A stretch of DNA of 64,000 nucleotides from Lanius collurio (taxonomy: Eukaryota; Chordata; Aves; Passeriformes; Laniidae): assembly GCA_020086605.1 (NCBI GenBank), contig JACBWW010000090.1, forward strand, positions 392,001-456,000, written 5' to 3'. Both the position numbers and the translations under genes were made by a program. Below the pieces are notes generated by a model. It did not search any database. It saw only the letters and a list, made by a program, of their open reading frames with translations, and had not been told where the DNA came from. Positions 38,633 through 49,120 of this stretch are shown here, in pieces; position 1 is the stretch's first letter; each line of letters starts with the position of its first letter.

Positions 38633-41600
38633 GTCCAATGTTGATTACAGTCATTTTTCTAACTTCATTAAGTTTTGCTAAGAACAGTCTTAAAACATGG
38701 AATTAAATTGCAAAAACCCAAACCCCACAACAACAACAAAAAAGGCTGTGCTAGCAGCTCAATGGTCAATTAAAAGCAACCCCACTTCCCCAACAAAAAT
38801 TCAATTTGTCAATTTTGAAGGCTTTAATAATGCTATGCTTCAGTTTTCTGAGATTAATAAAAATGCAGCAAGACTCATATTCCAAAAATTTGAAAATCTT
38901 TGTCCCTGTGATTGGTAATACAGGAATATAAATTAAAAGATTTGCTATCGCTGTTGTTGTGTTGCCATTTAATAAGCACAGTCTCTCTGCGTTAATACGA
39001 AAAAGTCTCCACTGTGTTTTGTGCGTTCAAAATTAATGGAGACCAAAATGTTTACTTCAGCAAAAGAGATGGCTAAAAATAAAATGATACCAGAAAATAA
39101 AAGCATAATGCCCAGAAACATTTCCCTCATACTTAGAGGCAAAATAATTTTCTCGCCTAGGAGGAAATAATAGGGTTGCATTTCATCAACCACATTCTAT
39201 TCCATATATTTTAAGCTCAGTGCAAATGTAAAAACAAAACAAAACTCAAACTTCATTTTTGTTGTTCTTGTTCTGGAATGAACTATGGTGTTTATGGGAG
39301 AGGAATATGGTTGTTCTGGAAAGGATCTTGGAAAGAAAGCACAAAAGACTTAAAGAATTCCCAGATTATCAGTCCCTTGTTTTCAACCTATTTTCATTAC
39401 CTAGGGGAAATAAGGGTGAAACAGGTAACCTGAAAAGTAGCACAGCTTCTTCTGATCAGTATACTCCATGGCAGAACTATTTGTAATCGCAGAAAATTAG
39501 CCAACAAATTTATTTCTGGAAACAGAAATGTTACACCACTGTGAATCTAAAAGTTAGATGAGAAAGGAGTAAGGCGGTGACTCATTCGTTCTTTATCCAA
39601 GCTGCCATGACTGCTTTCACAAATGGCACAGCAGAAAAAATAGACATTATGCAATTAGGTGCCAGCGGTTTGCTTACTGGCATGTTGCATAGCAATGTGT
39701 TTTCAAGGGGTAAAATCCAGTTTAGTGCCGTTCCTCTTCACCTGTGTTTTTTTCTCCAGCATGAGAGAAAATCTAGCATTGGGTTTGTGCTTGTATCTTC
39801 ATGTGGATTGCTCCGGGCTATGGGGCAGACCAAGCTGAGGGGTCAGAGGGGACAGAGAGGGCCCTGAGAGTGGGGAGTGAGCTCAGTTTCCATCAGCCCC
39901 ACTGCAGAAGGGAGGGAGAGGGCAGGATGGAGCAAAGGGAATAGGGTACACAGGGTAGAGAGCTCGTACGCTGCTCATTCCCAGCCAGCCACCCATCCCT
40001 GACACTTCCAGTAGGAGGGATAGAAGCAGTTTTGACTTTTTACTGCACCTGTAGTTATGTATCAGTCAAAAGCAAGACAATATCACACTTTTTTTGGAAA
40101 GGAATCAAACCCTGGTCCATTCACCTGGCACTGCAAAACAAATTTAGGTCTTAATGCAAAGATATTCATGATGCTGACATGACTCCTCATGCTCAGGGTT
40201 TTATGACATGATTTTTCCTTGATGTGAAGGGTGTGGAAGATGGACGATTCACTCTTGATTGGAGCTAGAACTGCTTTGAAGCATTAGTCCAACATTCACG
40301 GTAAACATCAGTTGTTCCTCAAAAATCATATTACGTCAGAAAATAAACCTTCTTCTCCCATTCTTGGTACTCTGTCACTGTGTGATTGCTGCTTGCTCTG
40401 CTTCCAAGAACTACAGCTTATGCAGGATCAGCTTGTTTCAAGAAGTCCAAAGTAGCCCCTGCTCTTACACAGTGAGCATTCTGTTATATATCTCCTCGTA
40501 AGGGCTTTAAATATGCAAAAGTAGCCAGTGAAAAATGTATTAATGGAGATGTGTGGATTTTCATTAGTTAACCAGCTGGGAGAGAAACAGGGAGGAAAAA
40601 CAGTGGGATAATTTTCCAGGCAGCAACCCCCAAAAAGGTTCAGAAGGCGACAAGAAATGTGACATTTTAAAATAAAATTAATATAGAAATTTGTTTTGAT
40701 GTGTGAAACTAACATAATCCATATGTTGCAGGAGGTAAGGAACATGACCTAGTAGGAAAATGTGTGGGCTAATTTCTTATTTTTTAATTAGCAATACTTT
40801 AATTTTTAAAGATTGATGCAGAGTGCTGCCTGGCTATCTGTCCAGGTACAGCGTTGTGGCTTTGCCAGCATGTGGATTTTTCTCAGCTCTGCTTCTGCTT
40901 CTTTACAGGTGAGACGAGTGACTCTAAGGCTTTGACCAAAGCAATTAACTTCAAATTCAGAGCTTAAAGGCACATGGTTTTGTTCACATTATTTTACTAC
41001 AAATCTGCTTCTCAAATATATTCTCTCTATTTGTGGCAGTTTTGCCCACGAGAATTTAGATGTTCGGGTGGAGGAGGGTGGCTGGAGAAGTAATACCAAA
41101 GCTGCTCTGCATGGAATGAATAACATGGATTTTCAGGTTGTTGTGTGGAAAGATAAACTGTCTGTATATGAGGTAGAGGCCAGAAATGAGGTGACTCTGC
41201 TTTGCTATGTGGAGCAGGTGTGCTTCCATCACTGCTGAGATTTGAGGACAGGGGCTGAAGGTGCCCTGCAGGGCATCTGAGGCATCATCTTGAGCTTTTC
41301 ACCTACACCTCTGAGTTTAATTTCTACAGCACTCATTTCAGTGGCTGAAAGGTCTTATTGTGTTTGGTTGCTATATCCTTGAGGTTTCTTTTATTTTTTT
41401 TTCTGTGAGAGGAACTTATTAATCAAGGCTTCTGCTTTCTCCCAGCCTCAAAAGCTGACAATTCAAGAAATAACATGGTAGTATTAATTAGAGCAGAGCC
41501 AGTTTTGAGAAAGTGTTTCGATTTTCAGTTACTGTATTTTCACATTACAGGGTAATAACATGTCAGCAGTTAGCAAAAGATTTAATAAATATTATGCATG

Positions 41601-44600
41601 TGTTTGAAATATTAGCATTTTAATACCCATGTCCAGAAATAATATTTTTCAGAAGCACAGTGCTGAGAAAATACTTTTTGGATGTGGCTGGATGAGCAGT
41701 AATTGATGCACATGTACCTGTTTGACCTATAGCAGGTTAAATACAACGTTAAAGGCAGTTGTCTAAACAGCAAATCATCTAGAGCTGATATTACTGTTGC
41801 ATTACTATTGCTTCTTTCCCAGCAAACTGCCTCATGCAGTGGGAGGTTATTAACACCAGATGAGGAGTACACCTGATTAATGTGACATATTCAAGTTTCC
41901 TTCCACAACTGTCTCCATAACCAGTCACGAAGATCTGCTTCGTACACCAAGAATTAAATTCAAATTATGCAGTCTTGGCTAGAAAATTGTGCAGTTATTC
42001 CCATCCTGAAAAATGAAATCTGAGTTTTTCCATATGAAAAACTTTTGTGATTTTGAAAGTCTTTTGTGATTTTTTCATATCCTGTTGGCTTCTGCCAGGA
42101 TTCCCATTGATTTAGGTTACTTTATTCCTCCATTTAAATGGGAAAAAGGGGGGAAAGGAATATATGCAAGGGATTCGGTTTTTGGAAAGTCCCCCTCTGC
42201 CTCAGAAATTAATGAGTCCAGAGCAAAAGTACAAAATGACTGCCCTAAGCTCCTTTCTGTAGTTGTTACATGAACCATATTTTTCAAGGACAGTTTGGCA
42301 CAGCTAGTGAGGAAGACAGTAGTGTATATCTGTTGGGTTTCCAAAACCTTTGTTTATACCTCTATGGCTCTAGCTATATAGCCTTCTGCTAAATTGAAGC
42401 AGACCTTTATGTTTAAACATCACCTGTAGCTGATTGTCTCTGAACTAAATTGCAAGTATTTGAATAAGCTTTGTTTTCAGTAGGAAAAATGAAGTAAGCA
42501 GAGATGATAATTAAGCATTACAGAAACGGGGAAAATGAGCATGAGGGGTTTAATTTCCTTTTCCTACATCTGAAAGTATATTTTCAGACAGTCTTCTGCT
42601 AACAGTCATTGGATTCTTACCTATTAACCTTCCCATAATCGTGTCTCTTGATATCACCTCCTTTGTACCCTGACCCTCCCCTTTTGGTGACTCATCCCAT
42701 GACCTCACCAATAAATTTTCACTTCCTTTGTTACTGACGCTCCCAACAAAACCATGCTCCGACCTCCCATGCCTTGAGCACGCCCTTGAGCCTGACCATT
42801 GGTGCTGCCTGCCTCTCTCTGTGTCCCCCTGCCTGTCTCCATCCCTGGCTTAGCAGACGCTTCCCAGCACGTGGAGTTTCCTCAGAGAGGCTTTGCAGCC
42901 TCGGCACTGCTCGCCAGGCACCATCTGTTCCCAGCAGCTCCTTGGCCAGTCGTGGGCTCCTGCCTGGCTTTCCTGTGCCTGCTTTCTTTCTGACCTTCCT
43001 TCCTGCTCTATGGGAGCATAATTTTGGGAAATGTGCTGGATCAGAGCCTGTGTAACCAGCAGCACCTCTCAGTAGCATCCTCACCTGACCCTTCTCATCC
43101 TCTGCTCCCTCTCCCACTCGTTTGTTGTCCAAAATCAAATTCTAAGCTCCTCAGAGCAGAACCTTTGCCTTCCAGCTGCCTTTAGCACCAGGCACAACAG
43201 CACCGGCCTCTGGTATCATTCAGCACCAAAGCCATACAAATAAATAAGAGTAATTCTGAATTACACAGTTGAAGTTCTCATCTAAAATAATTTAAAGAGT
43301 AGTCACAAGGGCTTGTGCTGATTATAATTTATATAATAATTTGGGACTGCTAGTTTTTAGCTGTTGTGTAATTTGGATTTACTTGCAGTTCTCATTGGAT
43401 AAAGTATATTATTGAACAAGAAAGGAATAAACTATATTCAGAGTAGCTGTAGGGTGCTATGATTTAAAAGAGAGCTGGTGCAATACTACAGCAGAAAATA
43501 TGCAGGATCCATTATACTGTTAATGAATGCACAGCTCAGATTGGTGATTTAATTTTTAGGTCATATTTCTCTCATACCCTCAGGTATAGTAGACTTCATA
43601 CATAAAAACTAAGTTGGTGTGTATTTAATCACAGTCATGCAAAAAAAATGAAGAATAATAAAAAATTGCTTTCCTGCATTGTTTATTCATTTGCAATTAT
43701 TTATTTTAATGACATAACATTCAAAGAGCACTATTGGAAGGCCACAGCTATATTTTCTGGTACTAGTTTTGAACTAGTGATAGTAACCTTTGGGGCAGCT
43801 TGATACTTATCCATAGCTACAGACTGTCACTGTATTTAAGCCATGAATACAGCATCATTTTTTCATCTAGCCAGGGGCTTTCTTGAAATAGTCACCATTT
43901 CCATCCTCAGGCAAGGTGACAGATTGGTGATATTTTAAACTGTCTCTTGGCTGAGAGACAAATCCCAAGTTCTTTATTTTTGCAAGCAGATGTAGCTGAT
44001 ACAAGCAAGACATATTCTTGCAGGGGCCACACCCCTGGATAGTTGTCAGAACCAACATTTTGCAGTGATTTCTAGTTTTACTAAATGTGGGATTTTTCTG
44101 GATCCATTTCTTTTTATTGCCATGTTAACTGTAAGCTTTTTCTACCACAGTTTTTTGATATATGTATAAATGTCAAATTTTTAAGAATCCTCATTTTACA
44201 GTGGACTGCATTTTAAATCGCACAGTCATAGCTATAAATTGAATCTGAAAAATCTCAGAAAATACACAAAAAAAAAAAGAAGCAATTAAGGGAAATTCTG
44301 TCTGACCTTTTACACCATACACCTGCTATTTTATTTTTTTTTAATCTCTTACAACTGGAGTATCACTTATTAAATGAATTTGAACAACTCACCCAAGAGA
44401 CATTCTAATCCGATCATGTATGATGATGATACCAGTTGGATGTTATCCTATTAGGCACTCACTGTAAATAAGGGATTTTCCACTGACTTTTAAATCCTTG
44501 ATTAATGAGAATGCTTGAAGCAGTGTCCTGTAAATTAGGCATAGTGCTAGCAACAATGGCAATTCATTTAGGAGAAATGATTTGTTTTAAATCTTCTCAT

Positions 44601-45945
44601 CCAAATTAAAAAGCATGGGGAAAAGATAATGTGCAGTAAGTAAAACATATTACTCTATCTTGCATTATTGTTCTGCACCCCATGGCTGTCTGACACCCTT
44701 AGGTCTAAGTTCTACTCTCTTTTCAGGTAAATTCCCATCAGAGCTATTCTGGAGAAAGAACTCCAGAAAGTAACTGGCCCACAGTATTTCATTTATGTAG
44801 TCTTTATATTCTCTAGTGTTTTAGCTAATTCTGAATCCCATTTTGAATTCTGTTAAGCAGACCAATGGCTTTCATTTGTAGTTTGGTCACTGCCTTCTCA
44901 CCTGCCTTCCACAGCTCCTTTGTCCTTATTACAGATAAAAATGGATATGAGTAGCAGCAAAGAGATATTTGGGTTTGGGGAAAGGGGAGAATGGGGGGAG
45001 GTTATGACACATCTTTTAATTGATTCTTAAGCTCTAATCCTTTCTGATATGTTTTTCTGAAGAAAAACACTTTTCACATCATTTTCTCACTTCGCTTCTT
45101 TGTCAACTACTGATACTTGCTTGCAAGAAAATTAGTTTTATACCAAGTATTAACTTTGAAACATACATTACTTCCTTTAATATTCTGAGACATTAACGAG
45201 GTCTTTCTTGACATGCTATATTATCATTTATTTAAAGTATTATTCACTTCTGTACCCATAATATGCAAGCATTTTTATCATTCAAGAACAACCCTTTCTC
45301 CTTGTAGAAGTGAGAATACTCTTTCTATAGATTGGAATTGGTGTCACTTTATAAAGACAGTTTTAACACTCTCTTGTAAGTATACTCAGCAAAGTATCTC
45401 TCAGCCTTTAAAATACTTAAAGTGTATTATTTTTCTGATAATTTTGAATTACCAGAATTTTGAATGTACTGCAAACTGTACAAAAAAGTTGAGTTACCTC
45501 AAGTGTTATCATGCTGTTCTATATCAAGAATAATCAGACACTGCAATAATCCCATAAATCTATCTAATAATTTCTTCTTGGGTCACTCAGGTTATAAGGG
45601 GAACTCATCTGTGCATGTACCAAAGTACTCCTAATCAAAATTCCAGTTAGACCATTTCTTGCTGTGACTATTGTGTATGCATATGATCCTCTCTGTTCAG
45701 TGGCATTTGTGTAGAGTTCCTAAGTGATCCATTGGTAGACATTTCAGAATTCTGGCTACAGGTCATAAAAGCATAGTCTTGTCCTTATGGGTAGAAGGAA
45801 AAATTTGACACTGTGGCTTCACTGACACAACTGAAACTCTTTGGGAGATGCATGATATTTTATGTACTTATTATTATGTTTTTATACATAATAGTTGTGG
45901 GGTTTACAGTAGAGATATTTTCTTATGGGCAGGCATTGTTGGTTA

Positions 45946-46036
45946 CTTGGTTATTTGTTCTTTCTATTCTTTCTATTCTTTATTTTCTTTATATTATTTC
46001 AATTCTTTATATTCTTTTTGGGGTCTTTTTTATTTA
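45946..46036. repeat. Degenerate TTCTATTCTTTATA-type pyrimidine/AT repeat
   Basis: Imperfect repeats of CTATTCTTT and TTTATATT over about 90 bp. Open frames of 79 and 95 codons here translate to hydrophobic low-complexity sequence and are by-products of the repeat. Confidence 0.7.
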
Positions 46037-47823
46037 TTTGAAAACAAGGTAATGTTCCTCAAAGAGACTAAGATACTGGTTATCAAGCTTAATTTGTTGT
46101 CACCTGGGGAAAAAAATGGACATTGGAAATTCTAGAGGATATTTGCAGCTGGCTTTTGTTCCAAGTTTGGTTTTCTACTATGGTAGAAAGAAAGGACAAC
46201 TAGAATGCTTTTTTTGTGTCTTTTAAAATTTTGCAAATCTGCCAACTAATTTTGGCAGTATTTCAGATTTACAGTTGTTTCCTCTAGCTACAAATTTTCT
46301 CATCTATAAGGAAAGATAATTTTTGTGATTATGGCATCCAAACATAGCTGTTGTCTATAGCCTTTTTGATTACCTTCAGCAAGTTACTTCATTCTGTTAT
46401 GCCTCAGTCTTTTACCTCTAAAATATATTATTATTATTATGGGCTTTTCTTTGTTATGCCTCACATATTAATGAATGTATTCCTGTATCACTTTCCTACT
46501 TCAGAGAAATGCTGAAAGCTTGTATTCATTAATATTCTTGAAGTGTGACAAAATAAAGCCTATTACTGTAATATGCTTCGCTTTAAAACTCTGGCTAGAA
46601 TAATAATGATAAACAACATTGGTTAGCCTTTGGTCCTGCTGCACAGAAATACAATTTTTACATCTTCAGATTTAAACTGATGAAGGAAAACTTTCATGCG
46701 TTTTATGTCCCTCCTCTATACCCATGGAGCGATAAAAGAAGAAAGTTTCCCATTCACTGAAATGGGTTATTGGCATATTTATCATACAGGAGTCCAAGAA
46801 TGGGTTTTGCATGCTATGTCCTTAGCCTCTTGTTTCAATATGATGTAGTATTTGATTGTCTCCATGCATTTCCTTCGGTGAGGTGAACAGAAGCATGAAA
46901 TGGACAGTTATGAAACATCTTGCCCATAGGAAAAGCTTCTTCCTAAACTCTTTGGTAATTTCTTGAGAAATGATCAGGTGCAGGACAGCTTATGTTTTCC
47001 TGCCCTTATTTCCCTGAATTACTGTAGACATTCTTATTACATTTCTAAATGACTGTTCTCAGATGTGGCTTGAAAATACATTCTTTTTTTCATGTTCAGA
47101 GTGATTGATTGCCTCAGTGTTTCATTGTCTTGCACTGTAAGAAGCAGTAGATAGGAATTCCCCAGTTCTTTTATTTATGATGTGTTATACCACACATCCC
47201 CTAGTTTGTTGCCTTTGTCTTGATTTATTTGATTTTTTTATGCAGAAAATCCAAATGCATTTTGGTCTTTGGACCTAAACACAGCACTCATACAATACTT
47301 CTCTTATTTGAGAAAACAAGACATTTTCACCTATTTAAGAAAATAGCATAATAATTTCTGGCATATATGCATTTATTATTGTTTTCTTTCCTTGACTTTT
47401 TTTTTTATTAGATTGTTTTCAGCTTAATGAGAGACATGTTTGCTTCTTTTGACTCTACATCTGAGAAAACAAGTGCATTTAATGGAGAAAACATCACTAC
47501 ATTTGTAATAGTTTCAACAGCTGCACTGCAGGCAATTCATTATTTTGATTTGTTTTATAATGCCCTCAGTAATATCAAAGTAGAGATATTGGAGATAGAG
47601 AGGGAAGACCAGCAGCCTCAATGTACATATTCTGTCTTTCTACTTTCTGTCCTTATTACAAAAAAAAATATTAAAATGTGTAAGCACCCAGACTGGACAT
47701 CTAACACAGCTCTAAAACCTGACAAGTGCAAATTGAAAAGCAAAGTTCCATTAATACAGAGTTGGAGAGTGTCACTGCACCATTACACTTTAAGTCTGGA
47801 ATGCTCTGGGCCTTGCATAAATT

Positions 47824-47842
47824 AAAAAAAAAAAAAAAAAAA
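47824..47842. repeat. A19 homopolymer upstream of the stalk exon
   Basis: Nineteen consecutive A, about 77 nt before the acceptor of the exon at 47920. It could be a simple tract or the tail of an old retro-insertion; no target-site duplication is recognisable. Confidence 0.85.
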
Positions 47843-47919
47843 GAAGACATGCTGGTGAGACTCTTGCAGCACGTTCAGTCAATTCAAGTACATCTATTTG
47901 ACTTTTTTTTTCTTTGCAG

Positions 47920-48007
47920 GCTACAGATGACATCCTGGTGGCCTCGGCTGAATGTCCTAGCGATGACGAGGACATCGATCCCTGTGAGCCGAGCTCAGGT
48001 GGGTTAG
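47920..48007 (+). CDS. NRXN1: Neurexin-1 stalk exon with cysteine loop and two alternative donors
   Basis: This is a coding exon shared by alpha, beta and gamma neurexin-1. It begins in phase 0 after a strong acceptor (T-rich tract, then CTTTGCAG). It encodes [12 protein letters not shown], then the acidic [10 protein letters not shown], then EPSS, with the option of GGL. The two cysteines, at exon residues 12 and 22, form the conserved extracellular juxtamembrane Cys loop of neurexins, reported as the docking site for carbonic-anhydrase-related proteins CA10/CA11. Two donors are visible: GTGGGT at 47999 (exon end 47998, product ...PSS-ANPT) and GTTAGT at 48008 (exon end 48007, product ...PSS-GGL-ANPT). 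Both leave one base and keep the frame. This corresponds to the site usually called SS5. A TGCATG lies 40 nt downstream of the distal donor. Confidence 0.96.
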
Positions 48008-48009
48008 GT
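47999..48009 (+). other. NRXN1: Tandem alternative 5' splice sites 9 nt apart (GGL in/out)
   Basis: Two GT donors occur, CAG/GTGGGT and TAG/GTTAGT, nine bases apart. The proximal one matches consensus somewhat better by eye. Use of either preserves the frame, because both end one base into a codon that CA of the last exon completes to Ala. The choice adds or removes Gly-Gly-Leu in the stalk between the Cys loop and the membrane. Confidence 0.85.
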
Positions 48010-48047
48010 TAGTCACCTTTTTTTATTACTTTCTTTTATTTCATATT

Positions 48048-48053
48048 TGCATG
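48048..48053 (+). promoter_or_regulatory. TGCATG, candidate RBFOX intronic splicing element
   Basis: UGCAUG in the transcript starts 40 nt into the intron after the distal donor. RBFOX proteins bind this hexamer, and downstream intronic sites usually promote use of the preceding exon. Motif and position only. Confidence 0.45.
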
Positions 48054-48368
48054 CTTCAGTCCCCAAGGGACCCAACTAGCAGGACAGTCCTTTCGTGCAT
48101 CACAAGGAGAGGTTGAATTGGGGCCTTTCTAGACCTTATCAGAGAGGGAGAGTTTGCTCCAAGACATCGGATGGGATCACATGTCATGATCTGAGCAAAG
48201 TTATGGCTTGCCTGAGGACCTGAGGATGGACTGGGAAGGGTCCCTGCAGCTGTGCTGTTGTGCTAAAGAAGGTACAGCTTCATTTAGCAGGAAGGTGTTG
48301 CTATTGTTTACGCCTTAAGCATTGCCCTAAACAAGATAGAAGTACCATATTTAAAATGTCATGTTTTG

Positions 48369-48698
48369 TCATGGAATCACAAAATGGCCTAGGTTGGAAG
48401 GGACCTTAAAGATCGTCTAGTTCCAATCTCCCTGGCATGGTCAGGGACACATTTCACTAGATCAGGTTGCTCAAAACTCCATCCAGCCTGACCTTGAACA
48501 CTTCTAGGGATGAGGCATCCACAACTTCTTTGGGCAACCTGTGCCAGTGCCTCACCACCCTCACAGGGAAGAACTTTTTCCTATTACCTAATCTAAACCT
48601 ACTGTCTTTAAGTTTGAATCCATTTCCCCTTGTCCTGCCGCTACACATTCTTGTAAAAAGTCCCTCTTCATCTTTCTTATAGGCACTGGAAGGTAGAG
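48369..48698 (-). mobile_element. CR1 LINE, 5'-truncated 3' tail (antisense)
   Basis: Read on the minus strand this is a classic CR1 end. It has about 83 codons of the C-terminus of the reverse-transcriptase ORF still open (48457-48708, with [20 protein letters not shown] and [16 protein letters not shown]), followed by the 3' UTR with CCTTAAGGTCCCTTCCAACC-like sequence and the terminal TGTGATTCCATGA. Only about the last 330 bp of the element is present. The open remnant suggests a younger copy than the one at 2.9-3.5 kb, but it cannot encode a working enzyme. Confidence 0.94.
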
Positions 48699-48956
48699 TT
48701 GTGTTCATTTTTAATTACTGTTTGTGGTATGAAATTTTGTATAGATAGTTAAAACCTGAAGATGTAGAATACAACAGTCTCAAACTTCAAATTGTTTTAC
48801 CTTTTTTTCCAAGCCAAGCCCATTCAGAGTGTAAGTTTTAGTCGTAACCAGAAACAAAATATTTTGACATTCTAGTATTTTCTATGGAACAAAAACATAG
48901 TAGTGTTTTGGCCATGTCTTTCCTACTCCACTGAATAGAGATTTGGTAATTATTCT

Positions 48957-49120
48957 TCTCTGGTTCAGTTGGAAGAGACCTTTCATTATATCTAGTTGCA
49001 ACCCCATGCCATGGGCAGAGACACTTTCCACTAGACCTGGTTGCTCAAAGCCCCATCCAACCTGGATTTGAACACTTCAGGGACTGGGACATCCACAGCT
49101 TCTGGGCAACATGTTCCAAA
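48957..49120 (-). mobile_element. CR1 LINE fragment (antisense, degraded)
   Basis: Blocks are recognisable: GTTGGAAGAGACC, CTAGACCTGGTTGCTCAAAG and CCATCCAACCTGGATTTGAACACTTC. They parallel the preceding CR1 tail in the same orientation but are more diverged, so this is an independent, older insertion about 260 bp away, not a continuation. Confidence 0.88.

Larger units (their letters stand above)
13835..47919 (+). other. NRXN1: 34-kb NRXN1 intron shared by gamma, alpha and beta transcripts
   Basis: The intron starts at donor GTAGCT after CAG, which is only a moderate match to consensus, and ends at a strong acceptor with a T-rich tract ending in CTTTGCAG at 47919. No additional coding exon with a recognisable protein is seen. 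The contents are simple repeats (14.2-14.8 kb, about 36.0, 37.6, 46.0 and 47.8 kb), a CpG cluster near 19.4-19.7 kb, a CR1 3' end at about 38.56 kb and several adjoining acceptor/donor motifs. Open frames of 60-147 codons in this stretch are scattered over all frames, match nothing I know and look like chance. Confidence 0.85.

Noticed and set aside
42731..43138. GC-richer stretch with 135-codon minus-strand open frame
   Set aside because: Fewer CpGs than the 19.4-kb cluster, no recognisable protein and no repeat family that I can name.
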